NCBI GenBank assembly: GCA_900554405.1
Contig: USHI01000089.1
Span: forward strand, 1-5,798
From: an uncultured Eubacteriales bacterium
Lineage (GTDB): Bacteria > Bacillota > Clostridia > Oscillospirales > CAG-382
Length of the DNA stretch: 5,798 bases
Direction of reading: 5' to 3'
Shown: positions 1 through 5,744 of the stretch, in pieces
Layout: every line of letters begins with the position of its first letter
How positions within the stretch are numbered: position 1 is the first letter of the stretch
Translations under genes and position numbers: made by a program
The notes under the pieces: generated by a model
What the model was told of the DNA's origin: nothing
The model's database searches: none
The model's input: the letters and a program-made list of their open reading frames with translations, nothing else

Positions 1-196
1 AGGTGCAGGGGCTGCCGTTCTTTGTAAAATATGTCCCCGGCATATGCTCCGCCAGCGGGAGCGTGACCGAGCCGACCCTGACCGTCTCCCCGGTGTATTC
101 ACCCGCGGCATCAGCCGGCATAAAAAAGGCTTTCGGCACGGCAAGCAGCAGCACGGCGATGCAGGCGAGTGCCGAAATACAGTGTTTGAAACGCAT
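1..196 (-). CDS. Secreted protein, N-terminal part only (runs off the window start)
   Basis: Read on the minus strand from ATG at 196-194, this frame stays open for 65 codons to the window edge, so only the amino end is visible. The start is supported by GGAGG (plus-strand CCTCC at 206-210) 9 nt upstream and by a good promoter at 229-257. The protein opens with a classic Sec signal peptide: a basic start (MRFKH), a hydrophobic core at about residues 6-20, and an A-D-A site near residue 30 followed by A-G-E-Y. The exported part then reads through a short valine- and threonine-rich stretch to PGTYFTKNGSPCT at the edge. I dimly associate a YF-x-K-NG-x-x-CTC motif with the start of Cys-rich secreted domains in clostridial envelope proteins, but the diagnostic part lies outside. 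Export is well supported; function is unknown. It is divergent from upp, so the two share only the intergenic region. Confidence 0.8.
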   Translation of the reverse strand, partial: MRFKHCISALACIAVLLLAVPKAFFMPADAAGEYTGETVRVGSVTLPLAEHMPGTYFTKNGSPCT

Positions 197-228
197 GGTT
201 TCCGTCCTCCGGAATAAATATCGTTTAC

Positions 229-257
229 ATAATACCATGGTTCAATGTTCAATTCAA
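229..257 (-). promoter_or_regulatory. Promoter of the secreted-protein gene (minus strand)
   Basis: Read on the minus strand, TTGAAT (plus 252-257) and TATTAT (plus 229-234) are separated by exactly 17 bp. A TGG immediately precedes the -10, giving an extended -10. The hexamers match the housekeeping consensus at 4/6 and 5/6. Transcription would begin near plus position 222, leaving a leader of about 25 nt with GGAGG before the ATG at 196. Two tandem copies of GTTCAAT (240-246 and 247-253) lie across the spacer and -35 and could be an operator. Confidence 0.65.
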
Positions 258-307
258 CGGTTTTCGCCTTTTTTGCCGAAAAAATCGAAAAAATCGGATT
301 TTGGTAT

Positions 308-335
308 TTGTATTCGGGAAAAAGTGTGGTATACT
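308..335 (+). promoter_or_regulatory. Promoter of upp
   Basis: TATACT at 330-335 is preceded by TGG (327-329), forming an extended -10 element with a 5/6 hexamer. The best -35 candidate is TTGTAT at 308-313 with a 16-bp spacer, only 3/6, which is tolerable with an extended -10. Transcription would start near 342, giving a leader of about 30 nt that contains GGAGG at 359-363. A-rich DNA with two phased six-A tracts lies just upstream (277-294). Confidence 0.6.
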
Positions 336-372
336 GTAGTGCAGAAAAAAGTGAATACGGAGGATTTTCACA

Positions 373-1005
373 ATGATGGACAAGGTATTTATCGCCGACC
401 ACCCGCTTATTCAACACAAGGTAACGCTTCTTCGCAGCGAAAAGACCGGTTCGAAGGAATTCAGGGAGCTTATCAAGGAAATCACCGAGCTTCTGTGCTA
501 CGAAGCCACGCGCGATCTGCCGCTGCGCGAGATCGAAGTGAAAACACCGATCTGCACCACGAAATCCAAAGTCGTTGCGGGCAGAAAGCTTGCTTTCGTT
601 CCCATACTCCGCGCCGGGCTCGGCATGGTGGACGGCACGCTCGAGCTTGTCCCCGCCGCAAAGGTCGGGCATATCGGGCTTTACCGTGATCCCCAGACCT
701 TAAAGCCGGTCGAATATTACTGCAAGCTTCCCGGTGATATCGGAAGCCGCGAGGTGATAGTTCTCGACCCGATGCTCGCCACGGGCGGAAGCTCCATCGA
801 TGCGATCACGCTTATAAAGCGCCACAATCCTCTGAGCATAAAATTCATGTGCATAATTGCAGCGCCCGAGGGATTAAAGGCGCTTACCGATGCGCATCCG
901 GATGTGAAGGTGTATTGTGCGGCTCTTGATGAAAAGCTCAATGACCACTGCTATATCGTACCCGGTCTGGGCGATGCGGGCGACCGTATTTTCGGCACGA
1001 AATAA
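373..1005 (+). CDS. upp: Uracil phosphoribosyltransferase (UPRT)
   Basis: This cytoplasmic pyrimidine-salvage enzyme converts uracil and PRPP to UMP and pyrophosphate. The 210-residue length matches the bacterial family (about 208-209). The N-terminus carries the family signature DHPLIQHKVTLLR at about residues 9-21. VPILRAGLGM lies at 77-85, the PRPP-binding loop LDPMLATGGS at 131-140, and the uracil-binding C-terminal segment YIVPGLGDAGDR at 194-205. GGAGG at 359-363 is 9 nt from the first of two adjacent ATG codons (373 and 376); either could be the true start, changing the protein by one methionine. It has its own promoter and is followed by a 12-bp hairpin. It is not functionally tied to the downstream resistance module, and no permease gene accompanies it here. 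No odd residues or frame breaks are seen. Confidence 0.97.
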   Translation: MMDKVFIADHPLIQHKVTLLRSEKTGSKEFRELIKEITELLCYEATRDLPLREIEVKTPICTTKSKVVAGRKLAFVPILRAGLGMVDGTLELVPAAKVGHIGLYRDPQTLKPVEYYCKLPGDIGSREVIVLDPMLATGGSSIDAITLIKRHNPLSIKFMCIIAAPEGLKALTDAHPDVKVYCAALDEKLNDHCYIVPGLGDAGDRIFGTK

Positions 1006-1020
1006 AAGGATATCATACCA

Positions 1021-1062
1021 CGGCGGAAGTGCTTGCTGCGCTTCCGCCGAACGGCTATTTTT
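1021..1062 (+). terminator. Hairpin after upp, probable weak terminator
   Basis: CGGCGGAAGTGC (1021-1032) and GCGCTTCCGCCG (1038-1049) form a 12-bp stem with one U-G pair and a 5-nt loop, TTGCT. A run of five T follows at 1058-1062, but 8 nt of mixed sequence lie between stem and T-run, so it departs from the ideal intrinsic terminator. It lies 15 nt after the upp stop and 36 nt before the regulator start. It probably reduces readthrough from upp into the regulator gene; processing or mRNA stabilisation is the alternative. Confidence 0.5.
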
Positions 1063-1085
1063 CGGGGAAAGGAGCGTGAAGCATT

Positions 1086-1757
1086 ATGTACAGGATGTTT
1101 ATTATTGAGGATGATGCGGCGATCGCACAGGCAATAGCAAAAAGTGCTTCCGCATGGGATACCGAAGCCCGTGCCGCGGAAAACCTGCGCAATGTGATGC
1201 CGGAATTTGCGGAATTTTCGCCGCATATCGCGCTTATCGACATATCGCTCCCGTTTTTCAACGGATATCACTGGTGCAGGGAGATCCGACGGATATCCGA
1301 AATACCGATACTTTTCATTTCATCCGCTTCGGAAAACATGAATCTCACCCCCGCCATGGAAATGGGCGCGGACGATTTTATCGCCAAGCCGTTCGACAGC
1401 GCCGTCCTTGCCGCAAAGATACAAGCCATGCTTCGGAGGGCATACGATTTCGGCGCATCCGGGCGGATAATCGTTCACGGGGATGCAATGCTCGATACCG
1501 ATTCAAATGCGCTTTTTGTGAATGGTGCCCGCGTGGAGCTTTCAAAAAACGAATACCGCATTCTTTTGTGCCTGATGGAGAACCGCAACCGCCCGGTGAG
1601 CCGCGAAAAGCTTATGGAACGGCTTTGGAGCACCGATTGCTTTGTGGATGAAAACACGCTCACCGTTAATGTGAACCGGCTCCGCAGGAAGCTCGAAGCG
1701 GCGGGGCTGCACGGCTTTATCGGGACACGCTTCGGCGTGGGGTATATTATAGAATAG
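1086..1757 (+). CDS. bceR: OmpR-family response regulator, BceR-like
   Basis: This cytoplasmic transcription regulator of a two-component pair has 223 residues, the usual size (BceR is about 231). The receiver domain covers about residues 1-117: the acidic pocket is E8-D9-D10, the phosphoacceptor is D52 in IDISLP, the Ser switch is S79/S80 in FISSAS, and K101 sits in AKPF. The winged-helix DNA-binding domain covers about 127-223, with ELSKNEYRILL at 151-161, the recognition region DENTLTVNVNRLRRKLE at 188-204 and the terminal GTRFGVGY. AAAGGAG at 1068-1074 is 11 nt before the ATG. The next gene's AGGAGG overlaps this stop codon, so the two are co-translated or closely coupled. The short FISSA switch and the BceS-type partner place it in the BceR/GraR/VraR branch. 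The symbol is assigned at family level; strict orthology to B. subtilis bceR is not claimed. Its likely target is the operator at 2743-2777. Confidence 0.93.
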   Translation: MYRMFIIEDDAAIAQAIAKSASAWDTEARAAENLRNVMPEFAEFSPHIALIDISLPFFNGYHWCREIRRISEIPILFISSASENMNLTPAMEMGADDFIAKPFDSAVLAAKIQAMLRRAYDFGASGRIIVHGDAMLDTDSNALFVNGARVELSKNEYRILLCLMENRNRPVSREKLMERLWSTDCFVDENTLTVNVNRLRRKLEAAGLHGFIGTRFGVGYIIE

Positions 1758-1767
1758 GAGGCGCGTA

Positions 1768-2742
1768 ATGTCGGTTTTTCTGCGTTATATAAAGGAACGC
1801 CGCGCCTGTATCGCCGCTTTTTTCGGCGGCGCCGCGGTGTATACGGCGGTGATCGCGCTTTACGGGCTTCCCGCTGCGGTCGCCGTTTATCCGTTTGCCA
1901 TATGCTTTTCCGCCTTCTGCGCGATATTTGTCCGCGGCTTTTTTGTTTTTCGCAAAAGGCACGGCGAGCTTGCCGCATACCGGCCGATGATCGACGATGC
2001 TCCCGAACCGAAAACGCTTCCGGAGGAGGATATTCTTGCCGCCGCCATTCGGCTTTGCGGGCAGATAAAGGCGGATAAAGCCGAAGCCGAAGCACGCGCG
2101 CGCGATGCGGAGGAATATTTCACCGTGTGGGCGCACCAAATTAAAACGCCCATTTCCGCAGCGCGGCTTTTGCTGCAAAACGAGGACACCGCCCTTTCCC
2201 GCGCTCTTTATTCCGAACTGATGAGGATCTCGCAATATGTGGACATGGCGATGACCTACCGGAGGCTCGATTCCGAAACCACCGATTATGTATTTCGCAC
2301 GCTGCCGTTGGACGGGCTTATCAAGGGCGTTCTGCGGTCGTTTTCGCATGAATTTATCGCAAGGAGGCTTGCGCTTGATTATTCCGGGGCGGAGGGCACC
2401 GTCGTTACGGACGAAAAATGGTTTTCCTTTGTTGTCGGGCAGATAATTTCCAATGCGCTCAAATACACGCGCACCGGCGGAATTAAAATATTCATGCGCG
2501 GCAGCACGCTTTGCATTGCGGATACCGGAATCGGGATCGACAGTGCCGATCTGCCGCGGATATTCGAAAAGGGCTACACCGGAATAAACGGAAGGCGCGA
2601 GGGTTCCTCCACCGGGATCGGGCTTTACCTTTGCAGGCGTGTCTGCGATAACCTCGGGATCGGGATAAGCGCCGTTTCGGAGCCGGAGCGCGGCACGGAA
2701 ATAAGGCTGCAGCTCGATCAATACGAGCTGCACTTCGAATGA
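1768..2742 (+). CDS. bceS: Intramembrane-sensing histidine kinase, BceS-like
   Basis: This membrane sensor kinase pairs with the upstream regulator. It has 324 residues, close to BceS (about 334). Two transmembrane helices at about 13-31 and 37-58 are joined by only a few residues (around LYGLP), so there is no extracellular sensor domain. In this family the cue comes from the partner transporter. The cytoplasmic part has a charged linker with alanine/glutamate-rich helix (about 98-117) and the DHp helix with WAHQIKTPIS, phosphoacceptor H123. The catalytic domain has N229 in the N-box (NALKYT), DTGIGI at 252-257, the F-box IFEKGYTG at 265-272, and STGIGLYL at 281-288. AGGAGG at 1756-1761 gives a 6-nt spacing to the ATG and overlaps the regulator stop. 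The last 35 bases include a perfect 9-bp inverted repeat, and the operator of the transporter genes begins at the base after its stop. The ligand is unknown. Confidence 0.94.
   Translation: MSVFLRYIKERRACIAAFFGGAAVYTAVIALYGLPAAVAVYPFAICFSAFCAIFVRGFFVFRKRHGELAAYRPMIDDAPEPKTLPEEDILAAAIRLCGQIKADKAEAEARARDAEEYFTVWAHQIKTPISAARLLLQNEDTALSRALYSELMRISQYVDMAMTYRRLDSETTDYVFRTLPLDGLIKGVLRSFSHEFIARRLALDYSGAEGTVVTDEKWFSFVVGQIISNALKYTRTGGIKIFMRGSTLCIADTGIGIDSADLPRIFEKGYTGINGRREGSSTGIGLYLCRRVCDNLGIGISAVSEPERGTEIRLQLDQYELHFE
2708..2732. repeat. Perfect 9-bp inverted repeat at the kinase 3' end
   Basis: TGCAGCTCG at 2708-2716 and CGAGCTGCA at 2724-2732 are exact reverse complements around a 7-nt loop, ATCAATA. 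It lies inside the last codons of the kinase gene, ending 8 nt before the stop codon. No T-run follows, so it is not an ordinary terminator. It could be an mRNA 3'-end hairpin or a protein-binding palindrome next to the BceR-type box, or it may be coincidence within coding sequence. Confidence 0.5.
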
Positions 2743-2756
2743 TGACAAAAATGTAA
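2743..2756 (+). promoter_or_regulatory. BceR-type operator (main site)
   Basis: The 14-mer TGACA-AAAA-TGTAA is an exact fit to the inverted-repeat pattern TNACA-N4-TGTAA that I recall for BceR-like regulators. It begins at the base directly after the kinase stop and lies about 68-81 bp upstream of the expected start site of the transporter transcript. A second, degenerate site (TACGG-GAAA-CGTAA, 2764-2777) repeats the GTAAG half-site exactly 21 bp further on, about two helical turns. This allows two regulator dimers on the same face of the DNA, with the second one next to where polymerase would sit. Confidence 0.75.
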
Positions 2757-2766
2757 GAACCTGTAC

Positions 2767-2807
2767 GGGAAACGTAAGCAGATGCTATGGAGCGCGTTTC
2801 CCTTTTT
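2767..2807 (+). terminator. Terminator-like hairpin between kinase and transporter genes
   Basis: GGGAAACG (2767-2774) and CGTTTCCC (2795-2802) are perfect 8-bp arms, followed directly by TTTTT at 2803-2807. The loop is long (20 nt), which weakens it, although it contains a small GCA/TGC pairing. It would end transcripts arriving from the regulator and kinase genes. It lies upstream of the start site expected for the transporter promoter, so transporter mRNA would escape it. The left arm shares bases with the second operator half-site, so a role in DNA binding is also possible. Confidence 0.45.
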
Positions 2808-2811
2808 CATA

Positions 2812-2817
2812 TATAAT
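2812..2817 (+). promoter_or_regulatory. -10 box of the transporter promoter (activator-dependent)
   Basis: A perfect TATAAT at 2812-2817 is followed by a short leader of about 22 nt to the ATPase start, with CGGAGG at 2835-2840. At the positions for a 16-18 bp spacer (2788-2795) the sequence is TGGAGCGC, with no resemblance to TTGACA. A strong -10 with no -35, with BceR-type sites just upstream, is the expected form of a promoter that needs its response regulator. Confidence 0.7.
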
Positions 2818-2845
2818 AGCCTCATAAAACAAAACGGAGGTTTTT

Positions 2846-3610
2846 ATGAGTTACCTTGAGGTTTCGGGGCTGAAAAAGATTTATTCGTCGCGTTTCGGAG
2901 GAAGCTCCGTTACGGCGCTCAGGGATGTTACGTTTTCTGTGGAAAAGGGCGAATATGTCGCGATCATGGGTGAATCCGGCTCCGGCAAAACGACGCTGCT
3001 GAACATTATCGCATCACTGGACACACCGACAGACGGCAGGATAATGCTTGATGGGGCGGATACCGCGAAGGTGCGCGGCTCGGATGCGGCGAAATTCCGC
3101 CGCGACAATCTCGGGTTCGTGTTTCAGGAGTTCAACCTTTTGGACACGCTGAACGCCGAGGATAATATTTTCCTTCCGCTGGTGCTTGCGGGGAAGCCGT
3201 ATTCGGAAATGTCGCATCGGCTCGATATGCTTGCGCCGCGGCTGGGGATCGCCGATATACTGAAAAAATACCCGTACGAGATATCCGGCGGGCAGAAGCA
3301 GCGGGTCGCCGTGGCGCGTGCAATGATCACGGAGCCGAAGCTTATGCTGGCGGACGAGCCGACGGGCGCTCTGGATTCCCGTTCGAGCGAGGAGCTTCTG
3401 AAGCTTTTTGCCTCGGTAAACCGGTTCGGCCAGACGATAATCATGGTCACTCATTCGGTTCGAGCGGCAAGCACCGCAGGAAGAGTACTGTTTATACGCG
3501 ACGGCGTGGTGTTCCACCAGCTTTACCGCGGTGGCGATACCGATGAGCAGTTTTATCAGAAGATATCCGAAACGCTCACGCTTATTGCGACCGGGGGTGC
3601 AAGGCAATGA
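2846..3610 (+). CDS. bceA: ABC transporter ATP-binding protein, BceA-like
   Basis: This is the cytoplasmic ATPase of a peptide-antibiotic resistance transporter, with 254 residues (BceA is about 253). Motifs in order: Walker A GESGSGKT at 42-49, Q-loop Q94 in VFQEFNLLD, signature ISGGQKQR at 146-153, Walker B LMLADEPTGALD at 166-177 followed by the D-loop, and switch histidine H203. It belongs to the MacB/LolD-type ATPases. Assignment to the Bce branch rests on the C-terminal tail after about residue 218 (FHQLYRGG, then EQFYQKI) and on the partner permease and kinase. CGGAGG at 2835-2840 is 5 nt before the ATG. The stop overlaps the permease start in ATGA (3607-3610), indicating translational coupling. 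It likely powers both ligand removal and the conformational signal to the kinase. All catalytic residues are present. Confidence 0.95.
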   Translation: MSYLEVSGLKKIYSSRFGGSSVTALRDVTFSVEKGEYVAIMGESGSGKTTLLNIIASLDTPTDGRIMLDGADTAKVRGSDAAKFRRDNLGFVFQEFNLLDTLNAEDNIFLPLVLAGKPYSEMSHRLDMLAPRLGIADILKKYPYEISGGQKQRVAVARAMITEPKLMLADEPTGALDSRSSEELLKLFASVNRFGQTIIMVTHSVRAASTAGRVLFIRDGVVFHQLYRGGDTDEQFYQKISETLTLIATGGARQ

Positions 3611-5655
3611 GGGCAGGACTTTACACCCGGCTTGCGCTTGACGGCATCAGGCGCAACCGGCAGACATACCTTCCTTATATGCTTGCCTGCGGCGGAACGG
3701 TGGGGATGCACTATGTCGTTTCGTTTATCCACCACAGCAAAACCGTCGCCTCCATGCGCGGCGGCGCGATGTTTTGCAGCCTGATGGAGCTGGGGGAATG
3801 GATACTTGCGGTTTTTGCCTGCATATTTCTGTTTTATACAAATTCCTTCCTTATGCGGCGCCGCCGCAGGGAGTTCGGGCTTTACAACGTTCTCGGCATG
3901 GGAAAACCGCATATCGGGCGGATACTGCTTTACGAAACGGTTATCACCGCCGTGCTTTCCGTTGCCTCCGGGCTGTTTGTCGGAATACTGATATCCAAGC
4001 TTGCCGAGCTTGCCGTGGTCCGCATGGCGGGGGCGGAGGCGACATTCGATTTCACCGTATCCGCAGAATCGGTACTGACGACCGCGGCGGTGTTTTCGGG
4101 AATATTTCTGCTGCTTTATCTGAAATCGCTTGCGGGGCTGCGCTTTGCCGGTGCGGCGGAGCTGCTCAAAAGCGAAGCGGCGGGTGAAAAGCCGCCGAAG
4201 GCAAACTATTTTCTCGGCATACTGGGTGTTGTGGTGCTTGGGGTTGCGTATTACATCGCGGTCACTGTCAAAAACCCGATAGAAGCCATGGCATGGTTTT
4301 TTGTTGCGGTGGTCATGGTCATTATCGCGACTTATATGATAATGATATCCGGCTCCGTGGCGCTGTGCCGCATATTGCGCAAAAACAAGAGCCGCTATTA
4401 TTCACCGCGGCACTTTATCCCGATATCCTCCATGGCATACCGGATGAAGCGCAACGGCGCGGGGCTTGCTTCGATCTGCATACTTTCCACGATGGCGCTT
4501 GTGATGATATCCTCCACTACCTGCTTGTATTACGGCGCGGAGGATGCATTTCGTGCGCAATACCCTTTCGAGATCGAAACCACCGTCGTTTTCAAAAACC
4601 CCGCACAGGCAAGCGGCGGTAATATCGAAAGGCTGCGTTCCCGCATTTCGGAAACCGCTGCGGACTTCGGCGTTCAGCCGGAAAATATAAAGGATTTCAG
4701 ATTTGCCTCGATAACCGGATCCGAACACGGTGTTGCTGGCGATTTCAAATGCAGCTACAACCGTTCGGATTACGGCTCCGCAAGGTTTATTGTCTTTATC
4801 CCGCAGGACGATTGGAACAATCTGTGCGGGGAATCGGTTTCGCTTGCGGCAAATGAGGCGGCGGTCGTAACGGTGGGCTTCAAGCTCGAAAGCAGCACCG
4901 TTTCCTTCGAGGGAGTCTGCCCGCTCGATATCGTTTCGCTGCGCAGCGAACGGAAAACCCCGATCCCCGGGCTGGAATATTCCGTCGCAAACAAAGCGGT
5001 GATCATAGTCAAGGATCTTGATGTTATCGACAAGGTATTCACCTCGGTTTACGAGGCAATAGGCTCGGATTACAGATCCTATGTCTGGAAGTACGGTTTC
5101 GATACGGAACTGGACGGCAGCACCCAACGAAAGCTTGCATGGAACATAAGCGGGAATCTTGCCGAGCTGGACTTTGATCCGGGGAAGGAATCCGAAGGCT
5201 ATGCGCAGCTTTACACGGACGACCGCGCGAACGCGCGCGACGATTATTTCGGCTTCTTCGCAGCGCTGCTCTGCCTTGCCGTGGTTCTGAGCATCGTATT
5301 CACCTCCGCCGCCGTGCTTATAATTTATTACAAACAGCTTTCGGAGGGCTACGAGGACAGCGCTCGTTATGATATTATGATAAACGTGGGCATGACCAAG
5401 GAGGATATAAGAAAAAGCATCAATTTGCAGCTTATCACCGTGTTCTTCCTTCCGCTCTGCTTTTCCGGGCTGCATCTCACATTTGCCTTCCCGATGATAC
5501 GCCGGCTGATGCTGCTTTTCGGGCTTTCGGATGTGTGGCTCTTCCTGCTCACAACGGGCATCACGTTCGCGGCATTTGCGGTGTTTTATATCTCCGTTTA
5601 CCGCGTGACATCAAACACTTATCTGCATATTGTCGCACCGAAAAAAAGAGTATAG
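3607..5655 (+). CDS. bceB: ABC transporter permease, BceB-like (FtsX family)
   Basis: This membrane subunit of the resistance transporter has 682 residues, slightly longer than BceB (about 646). By eye there are ten transmembrane segments: about 21-42, 59-81, 107-132, 155-177, 201-220, 227-250, 286-310, 547-575, 607-630 and 642-666. A large extracellular region of about 235 residues lies between the seventh and eighth, the hallmark of this family and the likely ligand and kinase-signalling domain. Two FtsX-type cytoplasmic motifs are seen: REFGLYNVLGM at 88-98, and a second centred on YEDSARYDIMINVGMTKEDI at 582-601. The extracellular part holds three cysteines (C382, C407, C438). Expression is coupled to the ATPase by a 4-nt overlap. 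In known members the substrate is bacitracin, another peptide antibiotic, or its complex with a cell-wall lipid; which one applies here cannot be read from the sequence. No frame break is seen, and a strong terminator follows. Confidence 0.94.
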   Translation: MRAGLYTRLALDGIRRNRQTYLPYMLACGGTVGMHYVVSFIHHSKTVASMRGGAMFCSLMELGEWILAVFACIFLFYTNSFLMRRRRREFGLYNVLGMGKPHIGRILLYETVITAVLSVASGLFVGILISKLAELAVVRMAGAEATFDFTVSAESVLTTAAVFSGIFLLLYLKSLAGLRFAGAAELLKSEAAGEKPPKANYFLGILGVVVLGVAYYIAVTVKNPIEAMAWFFVAVVMVIIATYMIMISGSVALCRILRKNKSRYYSPRHFIPISSMAYRMKRNGAGLASICILSTMALVMISSTTCLYYGAEDAFRAQYPFEIETTVVFKNPAQASGGNIERLRSRISETAADFGVQPENIKDFRFASITGSEHGVAGDFKCSYNRSDYGSARFIVFIPQDDWNNLCGESVSLAANEAAVVTVGFKLESSTVSFEGVCPLDIVSLRSERKTPIPGLEYSVANKAVIIVKDLDVIDKVFTSVYEAIGSDYRSYVWKYGFDTELDGSTQRKLAWNISGNLAELDFDPGKESEGYAQLYTDDRANARDDYFGFFAALLCLAVVLSIVFTSAAVLIIYYKQLSEGYEDSARYDIMINVGMTKEDIRKSINLQLITVFFLPLCFSGLHLTFAFPMIRRLMLLFGLSDVWLFLLTTGITFAAFAVFYISVYRVTSNTYLHIVAPKKRV

Positions 5656-5680
5656 CTCCTGCGCGGCAAACGAATACCGC

Positions 5681-5713
5681 AAAAAAGCCCCCGGCGTAAA
5701 GCCGGGAGCTTTT
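5681..5713. terminator. Bidirectional intrinsic terminator between convergent genes
   Basis: GCCCCCGGC (5687-5695) and GCCGGGAGC (5701-5709) form a 9-bp GC-rich stem with a 5-nt loop, GTAAA. Six A precede it (5681-5686) and TTTTG follows (5710-5714). Read on the minus strand all nine positions pair (one G-U) and a run of six T follows, a textbook terminator for the leftward gene. Read on the plus strand there is one C-A mismatch and a shorter T-run, still plausible for the permease transcript. Confidence 0.85.
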
Positions 5714-5744
5714 GTTGTTATTGATGCTCGTGAAAGCCTTGCAA

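Noticed and set aside
351..371. Small hairpin GTGAA/TTCAC with the upp ribosome binding site in its loop
   Set aside because: Five A/U-rich pairs with an 11-nt loop are too weak to call a regulatory structure or riboswitch.
3..689. Plus-strand open frame across the secreted gene, the promoter region and the upp start
   Set aside because: It runs through two promoters and overlaps upp in another frame; the translation has no recognisable features.
1033..1061. Possible promoter TTGCTG-17-TATTTT before the regulator gene
   Set aside because: The match is only 3/6 and 4/6, it lies inside the hairpin, and transcription would begin at about the ribosome binding site itself.
1747..2748. Long open frame on the minus strand opposite the kinase gene
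   Set aside because: The plus-strand frame encodes a complete kinase with all motifs and a ribosome binding site. The antisense frame gives a basic, low-complexity translation with no domain, as expected from codon bias in GC-rich genes.
4402..5475. 357-codon open frame antisense to the permease
   Set aside because: It overlaps a clear FtsX-type permease, has no matching domain or credible ribosome binding site, and is rich in Arg, Gly and His as typical for shadow frames.
2846..5655. MacB macrolide or LolCDE lipoprotein exporter
   Set aside because: The ten-TM topology with one large extracellular domain between segments seven and eight, the linked short two-TM kinase and the BceR-type operator all point to the Bce family. 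MacB and LolC/E have four TM segments.
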